A stretch of DNA of 64,000 bases. Origin: Sporothrix humicola. Its lineage: Eukaryota > Ascomycota > Sordariomycetes > Ophiostomatales > Ophiostomataceae. The stretch is from contig WNYE01000018.1 in assembly GCA_021396245.1 (NCBI GenBank), positions 372,001-436,000 of the forward strand, read 5' to 3'. Shown one piece after another: positions 31,743-42,511 of the stretch (its first letter is position 1; each line of letters begins with the position of its first letter). Position numbers and translations under genes: made by a program. The notes under the pieces were generated by a model that was given only the letters and a program-made list of their open reading frames with translations, searched no databases and had not been told where the DNA came from.

Positions 31743-32719
31743 ATGAAGTCCTACGCTGTCGCTGCGCTTGCTGCCACAGCAGTCTACGCAGCCCCCACAG
31801 CCCCTGTGCAGAACCAGAACGCCAAGCGTGCCGCCACTGACGCCGACATCCTCAACTATGCCCTCACGCTGGAGCACCTCGAGGCTGCCTTCTACAAGGA
31901 GGGTCTCAAGAACTACACGCAAGCAGACTTTGTCGCTGCGGGCTTTGCCGACCCGTTCTACGCCAACCTAATGGAGGTCGCCCAGGACGAGGCCACCCAC
32001 GTCAGCTTCCTGACCTCTGCTCTCACTGGTATGTGCATCACACGATGATCAAGTATTATATATCAACATATATTAACAATACTAACAACACAGCCGCCGG
32101 CGCAACCCCCGTTGCCGCGTGCACCTACGGCTTCCCGGCCACCGACGCCAAGTCGTTTGTCGCGCTCGCGTCCGTCCTCGAGGGCGTCGGCGTTTCGGCC
32201 TACCTGGGCGCCGCCGCCTCCATCGCCGACAAGGACTACCTCACCGCCGCCGGCTCGATCCTGACCGTCGAGTCGCGTCATAGCGCCTACATCCGCGCCG
32301 CGCTCGCCGAGTCGCCCTTCCCCCAGCCCTTTGACGACCCGCTCTCCCTCAACGAGGTCTACACCCTCGCCGCCCCCTTTTTCGGCGCCTGCCCGTCCAC
32401 CAACCCGTCCCTGCCCGTCAAGGCCTTCCCCGCCCTCTCCATCGCCTCGCCCGCCTCCGGCGCAATCAAGACCAACGACACCATCACCCTCGCCGCCGAC
32501 ACCTCCACCTACTGGCCCCCCGCCGGCACCCCCGTCTTCGCCGCCTTTGTCACCGTCACCGGCCCCGTCTACGTCCAGGTCACGTCCGTCACCGCCGGCT
32601 TCTCCGTCATGGTCCCCGACGGCGTCAAGGGCCAGAGCTACGTCGTCCTCACCATGTCCAACACCTCCGTCTCCGACGACAACACCCTGGCCGGCCCGGC
32701 CATCATCGAGATTGAGTAA
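31743..32719 (+). CDS. Secreted ferritin-like protein (Rds1-type), 303 aa
   Basis: Two exons, 31743-32028 and 32094-32719. The signal peptide is residues 1-16 (M-K-S-Y-A-V-A-A-L-A-A-T-A-V-Y-A). The next ~150 residues form a ferritin-2-like four-helix bundle: D-A-D-I-L-N-Y-A-L-T-L-E-H-L-E-A-A-F-Y, then D-E-A-T-H-V, then E-G-V-G-V-S-A-Y, then E-S-R-H-S-A-Y. The E and ExxH residues are the usual di-iron-type ligands. The C-terminal ~110 residues are beta-rich and Thr/Pro-rich, like the Ig-like tail of these proteins. Fungal relatives (Rds1 of fission yeast and secreted homologues) are linked to stress and nutrient limitation; the biochemical role is not established. Third-position GC is very high in exon 2 compared with neighbouring genes. 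Confidence 0.85.
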
Positions 32720-32740
32720 AATGGTGGCGCTTAAATTTGA

Positions 32741-32796
32741 TTTCTGATTTCTGATTTCTGATTTCTGATTTCTGATTTTTGATTTTTGATTTTTGA
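32741..32796 (+). repeat. 7-bp tandem repeat after the ferritin-like gene
   Basis: Five TTTCTGA units followed by three TTTTTGA units, starting 21 bases after the stop codon of the ferritin-like gene, so probably within its 3' UTR. Two homogeneous sub-blocks imply stepwise expansion. Confidence 0.85.
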
Positions 32797-33422
32797 TTTT
32801 GAGGTCGTGACTGTGGTAATGACCTGGTCGTTGACAGTACATATGCATACGAATACGAACCGCTGGCTTTGTGCTTTGTGGGCTGCTATAATATATAATA
32901 TTGAAATATCGAATACCAATTTGTTCACTCAACGCTCGTTATCACGGATCTAAAACGATGACAAGGTGTAACGGTCCAACAATAATTCAACACTTGTGAT
33001 AAGGTTGTGACTGTATATCATAGGGTATCGGCATATAAGTTTATAAGTTTATATTTCAGATAATTAGTAACAAGCAAGTTATTGATTCAAGGTATCAGGA
33101 GAAAGTCTTGGTTTTATAATGTCTCCATCGTGGAGCTCAGGCTTTACCTTGGCCTTTACATTGACCGTTTGGGTGACGCGGGTCTTCACAAATAAGATGA
33201 TCTTATGTAGGTAGACATAATTTGGGCATTTCGAGGTGTGACGTATAGTATTATCGTTAAAGATTGTTTATACAGTAATTGGAAGCTTTTAGAAAGGATA
33301 TAAGAAGCACGAAAATCAATAGACCCCATAATGGTTAGCTTACTAGGCAATTATATATAACGAATGTTCTGTGTCCTACAGGTTTTATTCTGTCTCCATG
33401 ACTGCGAGTACTCTGTACTACT
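32797..33422. other. AT-rich intergenic region
   Basis: About 600 bases of AT-rich sequence with short direct repeats (ATAAGTTTATAAGTTTATA near 33036-33053). No coding frame seen. Confidence 0.45.
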
Positions 33423-33593
33423 CTAGCATACGTCGCGGCAGACAAGTGTAGGCTGGACAGGGCTGTTTGTCGAAGTAGACGATGGTGAAGGTGAAGGTGA
33501 GGGAACAGCCCGCGATGACGAGCTCTTTCCCCGGCGGCAGACAGAAGCCGCAGCCACAGTGGCGAAGAGGGCAATAAGGTACGAAGGTTTCAT
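33423..33593 (-). pseudogene. 56-codon stub of the serine-rich six-Cys family
   Basis: A 56-residue frame from ATG at 33593 to TAG at 33423-33425. It opens with a signal peptide (M-K-P-S-Y-L-I-A-L-F-A-T-V-A-A-A-S), then V-C-R-R-G-K-S-S-S-S-R, then a P-S-P-S-P-S-P-S-S-T-S stalk and V-Q-P-T-L-V-C-R-D-V-C before the stop. The order of signal peptide, Cys-Arg motif, Ser/Pro stalk and then Cys is exactly that of the larger family members at 42512, 45610 and 49780, but the C-terminal domain is missing. Either a truncated pseudogene or a genuine small secreted protein. It is too short for routine gene calling. Confidence 0.6.
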
Positions 33594-36393
33594 GTTGAAA
33601 TGTGAAAAATGTCAAAAGCCAAGAGTGGAAAGTGATACATGCGTCGTGCTGGTGGGATCGACACAGGGTTAGGTGTGATAAGAACAGAACGGAGAGGGGG
33701 GGAAGCAAAAGAAAGTACGTAGTACGTCGTGCATAGTATTTAAATAAATTCAACATGGATCACGATATTCTGCGAAAGACTGCTCTAACAAAGTTTGCTG
33801 GTGTTGTCCCAAATAGGAAATATTTTTATGGCATGAGACCACACGCCATTCATTTATCCCTTTGACAACTTGACCCCCGCTACAGCTAGCCTGGTTTTGG
33901 CCTGGGCCCATCTTTGCCAGCCAGCCACCCGTGTCACGATTCCACGCTGTAAAACTTCAATGCAAGGGGTAAATTGAGAACTCCAGCCCTGAGAAGGGCT
34001 CGTCATTAAAGGGAGAATAAGACCGAAGAGAGACATACCAGCGGAAGAAAAGCAAAAAAAAAAAAAAAAAAAGGAGAACAAAAAAAGGAGGAAAAAACAA
34101 ACGACAAAACGTACAGCAGCGGGTATTCGCTGGTCGTCACCGACCCAACTACTAATCCGCCGATTACTGGTTTGACTAGGGGAGAGCGGACGGGATCCCG
34201 TATTTTCCAGTATCTATGGCCGTACGTGGGAGGTGATGGACTTGTGGTGGCTTTTATGTCGTTCTGAGATCGCGAAATGTCTCATTGACGGAGGTATGCT
34301 GTATATTTAGTATGGTTGTGTGTGCATTCTGTATGTTTCTATGTCGTACTATTAACACGATTTCCATCCACGCTCATTTAACACCAACGCCACATTCCCG
34401 CGTCACAGAAGCCTAGAAATCGTCACGCCCACGACATAACACACCTATATGACGGAACTTTATATATGTGTGTACCGGCCTCTCAGAAATTATAAATTTA
34501 CCACTTGATGTGAACATATTGCAAATACCCGGCAAGACGATACACTAAATATCGATCAACAGATAAACGGATTCAAACAGGCTCACCTCGATTTGAAGGT
34601 GGCTAATGCAGCCAACTGGCTATCCACTGGTCAACACCGTGTTGGCGGGCAGACTCATTGTAAAATAAAATAGTCACCGGCGAGTGCGGGCATTTACAAT
34701 TGAGTGTAAAACAAACAGCACCGGGACGCCAAGGCCGTGTTGGTCAATGCCGCACCGAAAGCGAGTGAAATCCAGCGCATTGCAAAAACAGAGAATGCTT
34801 GAAGAGTACACAATTGGGAAGAACCAAGAAAAGATGTGGAAAAAAAACTTTCCACGAAAAGACAAAGAAAATAAGAATATTGGATGGGGAAAAGGAAGAC
34901 GGCGACTCTTTGAAGGTCTTTAACTGCACAAGGTAAATTGCCAATTGCCACAACAAAACAATAACACGCTGCCACTACGATTCAATAGTTACCTCATACC
35001 AGCTGAATGGCCTCGAAACCCCAAGAACTCTGTCAAAAATCGTAGCAAATTGTAGCAGAATGGGGCAAATGCAGTGGAGAAGCCGCGCAACTAGATGTAT
35101 CTAACGAGCTCTAGCAGGTCTAGCGAGTATCCGACCTGTATCTAGCCTGTATCTAAGCAGAGTCTAACCAGAATCTAGCGATGTAAGTGATGCTGCAGCG
35201 AGGCGTTAGCCACGTCTTGGCGCCAGAAGACTAGCCCTACAATAGGCATATTACTGGTAATAGACCCAACAGAGCAAAGGGATGTAACAACAAGCGAGCA
35301 TGCAAGTCTCAAACAAGTCGATCCTTATCAGCAAATGTTCAAGATGTCGCAATCAACAACGATGCAGAGATAAAAACAAAAGTACCGTGTAATAGAGCTT
35401 TAAAATACAAGCAGACCAAGGGCTGAAAGGCAAGGGGAGGAAATTCGCATTAACACTTCAGGCCTCAATGAAGACCATCAAGCAAAATGATCAAATGCGC
35501 AGAAATGAAGCACCATCGACGATGATATAATTTTTTTTAAAGTAATACTCATTGCACGTATCCTATGACGCTATTACAGTCCGAAGTTTGCTCTGGGACG
35601 TGTTCAAGATTGTTGTCGTCGAGTACTCCAGCGGCACAAAATAAATGCAGCATCCACTAGTCCATCATACCCCTGCATCAACCTAGACAAAAAAAAAAAA
35701 AAAAAAAAAAAGAAAAAAAAACAGTTTACCACGACCACCATGCTGGGCCAAAGACACACCCCCACAAAGAGCCTCCTCTAGCATCAAAGACCGCGCCGAC
35801 ATTATTGACGGCGAGCGGTATGGGGAGAAAAGGGAGAGTGCTGGCTGGGCGGCCGTATTTTGCGTGTACCAGGGATTGCGCGATATTACGCGTCTGCTAG
35901 ACTCTCACGTTAGCTCGCAGCTGGACTCTGGACTCCCCCATCCGCCCGCGAGACTCTGGATTTGGATGTATGATTCTAGACTCGAGAGTACCGGCACGTC
36001 CGTCTAGAAACAATAACGCGACGTGCCCAGCTCCTTGCTTGCTGATTTGAGTCTGGATCCGCTGTTAGCTCGACTGTCCGCTGTCCGGTGGAGAGCCGAT
36101 ACGGGCCCGCTGACACGTTGGAGTATTGGCTCTTGAGTCCACTGGGTGTTCAACACGGATTGTGCCCTTTTTTGTGCCTTTCTCTTTTTGAGCTCGTGTC
36201 TTATCTGGTCACTTCGTTTTTATTTCTAGAGGTAGGGGCAGATAGAAGCAAGTTTAGCAATTGCATACCAAAAATCAAACCGAGATTTGCAGAAAAAGCA
36301 TACAGACTACAAGCGATGTTTTAGACTGCCGACCGGCATATAGACCGATACCCTTCCCCATCCACTCCCTGCTCTCCTCTTCGACTCTCGACG
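33594..36393. other. 2.8 kb gene-free, low-complexity region
   Basis: Holds A-tracts at 34052-34070 and 35690-35720 and a CTAG-rich stretch at 35090-35170 (CTAGC and TCTAG recur, e.g. TGTATCTAGCCTGTATCTA). The 36000-36390 part is the promoter/leader of the glycosyltransferase-like gene. I see no gene and no recognisable transposon ends; an old decayed element is possible. Confidence 0.45.
35094..35176 (+). repeat. CTAG-rich degenerate repeat
   Basis: About 80 bases with six TCTAR-type elements spaced 8-20 bases apart (for example CTCTAGCAGGTCTAGCGAG and TATCTAGCCTGTATCTA). CTAG is normally scarce, so the clustering is notable. The same flavour recurs near 35885-36005. Confidence 0.4.
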
Positions 36394-38083
36394 ATGCCCA
36401 TTGCCTCCGATATGACGGCCGTGTTTGCTGGTGCGGTCGAACGCACGCAGCAGACAGCCCGCCAGGTCGGCGAAGTCCTTTTGAACTTGTCCAAGTCGTT
36501 CTCGAAGCCGTCCTTTTCCTACGAACTGCTGGGATCCGATACGACATCCGATACGACGACCGATAACACATCCAAGCCGACATCCTCTACCACGAGCACG
36601 ACAAGCAGACGGAGGCAACTGGGATACTGGCTGCGATGGATCTGTGCCGCATTGGCAGCCCTTTTTGTTTTGTACTCGATCCAGCGCTATGCCGTGTCCG
36701 TGTCTGGCGGTTCGTTGACCAGGGCACGCCGCAGCCTGACAAAACAACAATACATTGACGCCGTCCTCCGCGAGCCCATCGAGGGCGCCGTCGACCTGGG
36801 GCCGATCCAGCATCACTGCAGCCACATCAAGGTGCAGCCGGGACTGATCTGGCACTGCGATGTGCTGATTGACGGCCTGGGCAATGTCGGCAACCAGCTG
36901 GTCAACAATGTGCTGTTTGGGCTCGAGGCGGGCGCATCAACGATTATTCTGCCGCGCATCGGCGTCCGCGATCCAAACGACCTCAGCAACCTCGGCGACG
37001 AGGAACACAGCACCGACCTCGCCGACCTCTTCGACCTCGACATGCTGATGGGATCGTGGGCGGCTGCGTGTCCGCAGATCAAGCTGGTCAAGACGCTCGA
37101 CGACCTGCAGAGTCCGGATCCATACGCAGAGGAGGAAAACAATAAAAAAGAAACGGAGAAGGAGGTCGCCCCGGCCAAGCTGGAGGCATGGAACTTGAGG
37201 GGACTCGAAAGGGTACGGTACGCCATCGCGGATCCGGTCAACTACCGCGGCTGCTTTGACAGCTGGCTGGAGCGGTTTGTGCTCAACTCGGCCAACATGT
37301 CCGACGACAACCCGGTGCGCATCTTGTCGGCGGCGCCGTTCTTCCAGTGGCACGCTCGCATTTTCGCGCCTGTTTTTCTTTAATCGGGAAATGCGCCGGT
37401 TGGGCGCCTCCGTTTTGTGGCACATGGAGCAGCGTCTCGGCCGGCCGGTTGTGGCGGACGCGATCCTCTTTCCCGACTCCCAAAATGCATCCCTCGTTAC
37501 CTCCCTCCAACGAAACCGGATTGTGAGCGACGGCTTCATGGGCGTCCATCTGCGCACGGCCAGCGACGCCGTCAAGTTCCGCTGGCCCAGCTACGACGCC
37601 CAGGCGCCCTACTACATCAACACGACGCTCGAGCGCAACCTGACGTCCGTCTACATTGCCACCGGCTCGCCCGAGCACCGCGCTCTGTTTATCAACGACA
37701 CAGCCCCGCTCGGCCTCGACGTCTACTGGAAAGAGGAGTTGCTCGCTGATTCAGTCGGCACAGAAAACGACGACCTCGCCGCCTTAAAAAGCTTGTCGTG
37801 GGACCAGCAGGCCGTCGTCGACCTGCAGGTCCTGCTGTACGCCGGCTTCTTTACTGGAATGGGCCGCAGCAGCTTTTCCTGGTCTGTCGCGATAAGGAGA
37901 GGCGTCATCCCCGAGGCTGGCCGCTCGTATGTCGACTACGGCTGCTACGAGCGCGCCATCAAGGACAAGCCCAAGGAAGAGGGTTATGTGCCCGACAGCA
38001 CCGAAGAAGTCGGCTACTCGGACGACCTCAATGTTGTGCGCTGCGACTATCTCGTGCGCCTTGCCCACAGGATTTGGCAGTAA
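36394..38083 (+). pseudogene. Type II membrane glycosyltransferase-like gene (O-fucosyltransferase-like) split by a frameshift
   Basis: Two overlapping frames belong together: 36394-37383 (329 aa) and the part of a second frame from about 37373 to 38083. The first frame has a ~75-residue Ser/Thr-rich cytosolic N-terminus, one membrane span at about 78-98 (W-I-C-A-A-L-A-A-L-F-V-L-Y-S-I), and a lumenal start with G-N-V-G-N-Q-L-V-N-N-V-L-F-G-L-E-A-G. The second continues with F-N-R-E-M-R-R-L-G, G-V-H-L-R-T-A-S-D-A and a C-terminal F-F-T-G-M-G-R-S-S-F-S-W-S-V block, where an O-FucT-like enzyme recognises the sugar nucleotide. One extra base at the T5 run 37373-37377 explains the shift. No plausible GT..AG intron bridges it. 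Either an inactivating mutation or a sequencing error; the downstream frame is well kept, favouring a recent event or error. The family call is tentative. Confidence 0.65.
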
Positions 38084-38394
38084 TGTGGCGAGGAGACTTT
38101 CTTTTGTCATCATATGTTTTGCCATCTGTACCATTAATTGTGTGTCACCATTTTCCTTTGTGTTTTATAAGCCTGTCTAAAGCAAGTAAAGCCTTCTTCT
38201 GTTCTTCTTTGAATCAAGTAAATCAAACATGTCAGATCCTGACCAGCATATATTGTTCCCGACTATACTATATACCCCACCCTTTATATAATGACACAGT
38301 TGAAAGAAGAAAACGTAAGAAAACGAATGAATAAGAAGTGAAATAGAGGGAAAAGAAAGCAAAGAGAGAAAGAAAAAGAGAGATCATCTCCCAT
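38084..38394. terminator. Convergent 3' region
   Basis: 311 AT-rich bases between the converging glycosyltransferase-like and dioxygenase genes, with TATACTATATA near 38266 and TTTATATAATG near 38283. Presumably shared 3' UTR/polyadenylation sequence. Confidence 0.4.
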
Positions 38395-39581
38395 TTAAGC
38401 AGTGCCACTGGACGCAGCACCGCTCGGAGCAGCACCACTGGGGACAGCGCCGCTCGGAACCGTTCCGTTGAACGAGGGCATCGTACCGTTGCCGCCGCCC
38501 GAGGGACCGCCGCCAATGTCCGAGTTGGCGTTGGCGACGCCGCCGTCCTCGTACAGGTAGGCGGCGGCACCGGCAGCGGCGGCATAGCTCGTGTTGACGC
38601 CAAACGCCAGCCAGGCGAAAAGACCGTCCTCAATGGAGTCGCCCAGCAGCGTGTACTCCATCAGCGGGTCGACGCCCTCGGTCGTGTCGGCCTCCTCGGC
38701 CAGGATGCTGTCGTCGGTGTTGGCGGTGAGCTCCTGCGTGTTGGTCGAGTAGGGCGCGTTCTGCTCGACGGCCGAGATCAGTGTCTGGTCAAAGAACGCC
38801 TGGCCGACGTGCATGGCTGTCGTGTCGTGGCCAATGGTGCCGTTGGGCAGCAGCGTGCCGTTTGTGTGGACCAAAATATGAATGTGCGGGGCACGGCCGG
38901 TGTAGTGGCCGGGGAAGATGGACTGGAACTGCGCCACGCCGTCCTCGTCCGTCTCCTGGATGCCTCTAAGGAACGTCGAGTTGAGGCCACCCTCGCCGCC
39001 GTCGACGCCCGAATACACACCCGTGGCGTTGCAGTGCCACATCTCGACGTAGTGGTTGGGGACGGGTTCACAGGTGTCGACGTCAATGACCTGGTAGTCG
39101 ACCGTAAGAGGGACGCCGGCCTGGGATTCGGTAATGTCGGCACGGACCAACTCGCCGGAGACGTCTAGGGGGGAGGAGAGTTAATACAAATTATAAAATA
39201 AAAAAGAGATCGAGTCCACTTACAGTACGGCCCCTGGGTCACTTCAGGCGTCAGGACGCACGAGTTGTTGGACGAGAAAATCTCGCTCTCGGGCGTGTCC
39301 AGCGTGTAGCCCGTGGACGTTCGGTTGTGGTCCGTCGCCAAGTCCGAGGCCAGGCTTCTCTTGTTGAGGCGTCTCAGCACGGCGGCACGGCGGGCCACAT
39401 TGCGAGCAGCAACGCCCCGGGCCTGCAGCTTCTCGGCGCAGTGGGACAGTGTGCTGCGGCGAGTGGCAGCCAGGAACGCCCGGCGCTCGGCAATCTCTTC
39501 CGTCAGATCATGGCCGGGGTGGGCAGTCGTCAGGCCGGCGGCGTACACAAAGGCAGCCAAGACAGGAGTAGAGAAACGCAT
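38395..39581 (-). CDS. Secreted intradiol ring-cleavage dioxygenase-like protein, 375 aa
   Basis: Two exons on the minus strand, 39581-39224 and 39164-38395 (1128 nt). The signal peptide is M-R-F-S-T-P-V-L-A-A-F-V-Y-A-A-G-L-T-T-A, followed by an Arg-rich propeptide-like stretch. The catalytic domain starts at C-V-L-T-P-E-V-T-Q-G-P-Y-Y, with the intron splitting the second Tyr codon. Iron ligands of intradiol dioxygenases are visible: Tyr in G-V-Y-S-G, Tyr in P-G-H-Y-T-G-R, and both His in A-P-H-I-H. These enzymes open catechol-type rings; secreted fungal forms are thought to act on lignin- or plant-derived phenolics. The C-terminal ~40 residues are a Gly/Ser/Pro tail with repeated P-S-G-A. 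Several N-x-T/S sites fit secretion. Confidence 0.88.
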
Positions 39582-41255
39582 GATGGTGGTGATGGTGGGT
39601 GGCGTTGGGGAAATGGATTTGATTTCAGTGAGTGAAGTTGTTGATTTAATGAAGGACTTTTGAAATGTTCAAGAACACAAAATATGCAGAGCGAATGTGA
39701 GATGATGAAAAGAAAGAAGAAGATGTTGCTTCTGCTGGATGAGATCAGACCAGAACCTTTGATGAGCAGACGTGATGTTTTAATACTTCGACTTCTCTTC
39801 ACTTCTATACATCAACACAAGGATATGTCAATCACAGTACAGAGTATCACAATCACAATCATAGTCAACAACATCGTCCACGCCATGCCTTACGTCAATT
39901 CACATGAAAAGCCACCGAAGAGGCATTTGTTCACTGCGACCCACGTGCAAAAGCATGTAAATCCAAGGGTTGTGATCCCTTTGTTACCTTTGATACATTG
40001 TCTCTCTGCTACTCTCTGATACCTTGTCTTCTTGGCTTCTCTGCCTTCGACGAGGAATGGATGTCGAATTAAGACTGTACAGAGTATATGTCCTGTCGAT
40101 CACTGGCATCCGACCACATCCCGAGCACATCCAGCCTATCAGACCAAACATAAAAACAATGACGATTGATCAAGATCAGCGCACGCGTAATGGTTCAGGA
40201 GGGCCAGTGACTCTGGAAGACAGGAGGAGAACAAAAGAAGGGGAAAGAAGACATGGGTCGTGTCCAGAAGAGTACGCGTCGTCTAAGCATAACTGCCAAG
40301 GCCGAAAGACGAGAACCTGCTGGGGTTTAGGTCCGGCAGTTCGACGAATGGCTCAATAAGTGGACAATCAGTGGGTAATGAGTGGACTCTTGTTCGGACT
40401 TTACGTAGACTTGTAAGGGTTTAACACCTTAATTCTACTTGGAAAAAGGCGTTAAAATGGATGTGACGTGAAAGGGAGAGAAAGAAAGAAGACAGACAAA
40501 ATAAAATGGGAAATTTGTTACAGCTTGCGCGGCCTTTACCCACACCCTTGCCCAGTAAACTCCGTCGTTAGTCTGATCTCGCTCGGCCTTTATCGCCTTA
40601 CAACTAGTCGCAGGCCAATCACAAGAAATGCAATGAAAGACATTTGGGGAAGTAAAAATAAACCTTGACTGACCTGTTTCATGAAAGACGGGGGATAAAT
40701 AAAAGAAGGGACAAGAAAGACGCAAAGAGGGACGAAAGGAAAGACGAAATAAAAGACAAAAGACAGACGAAAAACAAAACAAAAGACAGACGAAACAGAC
40801 GAAAGAAACGAAACGGGGCGCAGTTTGCTCGGGAATTCCGAGGTCTTGTCTGGCTCAATAACGATTAAATTCGTACTGAGCATGGCAAGTGACTCGCTAG
40901 CTACGAAAGACGTCAACCTGTCATGGAAGGCCTTGATTTCTTGTTTTAAGATGTCAAGAGCCCTCGCTGCCAAGTGCAGGACACCATATCGAAGACGTCG
41001 TTTATATATAGCTCAGCGCCGATTTGGCATCGATATAGAGAACACAAGAGGACTACGCGTCACAAGCTTCGCCTAGCGATCTTGGCTAGTCTGCACGCAT
41101 TATACAAGCAGGCGCGGTTTTTTTGGAAAAGGGGAGCGTTGTATTCTATGAAAATAGAAGAACAGGAAGTTTCTGACAAATGAGGAGAACATAATCACTG
41201 TCCTCGAGATGGCACATGTGTCTCTTTTGCAACCAATTCAACCTCCAACAAGCTA
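39582..41255. other. Gene-free region
   Basis: Left part is the dioxygenase promoter. Bases 40460-40830 are A/G-rich on the + strand, with GAAAGACGAAA-type tracts. Scattered short frames look random, and no gene or RNA was recognised. Confidence 0.45.
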
Positions 41256-41575
41256 TCACACTCCCGGCGAAGAGAGTAGCTTGCCAGCATCACACCAATG
41301 TCGTACCGACTCGTACTGCGAGTTCACGTCGACCGTCACGTTGATCGTGTTCTCGTCGTACTCGGAAATGGGGATACCGCTCATGGTGATTTGAATGTAC
41401 TCGCCCAGTGTCGTGATTGTCGCCAGGTTAAACTGCTGCTTCGTCTCGTAGAAATTGCCCGTCAACTCAGCCACACGGGGCCCTACACCAGGTGGTTGTT
41501 GACGCGCACTCAGACCGCGAACGTGTCCGTCTCACCCAGCTTGGCGGCCCCGAGGAAGAGGGAAGAAAAACGCAT
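41256..41575 (-). pseudogene. Decayed secreted-protein gene
   Basis: On the minus strand an ATG at 41575 opens M-R-F-S-S-L-F-L-G-A-A-K-L-G-E-T-D-T-F-A-V and then meets TGA. After two stops and a frame change the sequence continues as a clean 70-codon stretch: V-A-E-L-T-G-N-F-Y-E-T-K-Q-Q-F, then T-T-L-G-E-Y-I-Q-I-T-M-S-G, then D-E-N-T-I-N-V-T-V-D, ending near W-C-D-A-G. That stretch looks like real beta-strand-rich protein, but the family is not recognised. The signal peptide seems shortened and the C-terminus lost. It sits 940 bases from the serine-rich gene at 42512 and might be a relic of a related secreted gene, though it lacks the Ser stalk. Confidence 0.5.
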
Positions 41576-42511
41576 ATAAGTACTTGAGTTGGGAGAGTAG
41601 TAAAGCAAAGGAGTGTGGTGATATAAAATCAAACTAAAGGCGTAACGTTCAGTGAGTTGTGCAAAGCAGTGGCTGGGCTGCTATTCAATGGCCTTGAAGC
41701 ATCAACTCGACTCATTATCGTCAGAGAAAGTTCACGTATTTATTGTCGAGAATGACACGAAAAAACATTGCAAAAGCAGCATTTCGGCATAGATAGATAG
41801 TAAGAGAGTATATTAAAGATCGTTTTACACTTTATGAACTTGGTATTGGTTCTTATTCCAGCGTTGGATGTCAAAAACATATTTCTGTGGTGATATCAGA
41901 ATCCACGTGACAAATGTAAAGACGATACGACAAGCGAGAGAAGCCTCAAACGAGGTCTAGAGTTTCGTCAGTTGGTAGTGTTGTACATTTTCATGTTACA
42001 CAATTTATAAAGATCAAGTGAAATTCAACTGTGTTATGATATTTACAAGATATACGACGATATCTCAACCATATTAAGCAAATACCATCCAATAGACTGA
42101 CCTTAAATCAAACTCTGTAAAATGCCGCGAATATCCATCGTTCATCATGATGACAACATTGAGCTAGAGGCTCAATTCATGGGAAGGACCAATTGCAGCC
42201 GGAATAGCAAAATAAAGAATAATGAATAAGTTGACAGCAGCCAACAGAGCCATCTTCCACCAACGTTGCTCGTTTGAGAGTGGTGCATTTCAGATACTAT
42301 TGGTGAACAGTCAAAGCAAAACCTTAGCTGTGTAAAGCCTTGGCAGAGGCTTCTAGGCCACAGTTGACTAAAAAGACAATTTGCCAAGCCAATATTTAAA
42401 TCAATGTGTGGTACTATTAGATTTTGTACTATGTACTCTGTACTCTGTAAACGCGCCTAAAAATCAGAACGAAAGAATGGAGGTATGCACACCAGAATCG
42501 ATCGTCTCCTC
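41576..42511. other. AT-rich intergenic region
   Basis: 936 AT-rich bases without coding frames; probably the pseudogene's former promoter and the 3' flank of the serine-rich gene at 42512. Confidence 0.45.

Noticed and set aside
32063..32932. 289-codon Gly/Asp-rich minus frame opposite the ferritin-like gene
   Set aside because: Antisense of a GC-rich third-position exon; the sense gene has an intron, signal peptide and metal-ligand motifs.
34052..34070. A-tracts (also 35690-35720 and 48959-48988) as tails of retroposed elements
   Set aside because: No element body, target-site duplication or coding remnant next to them could be recognised; simple slippage is sufficient.
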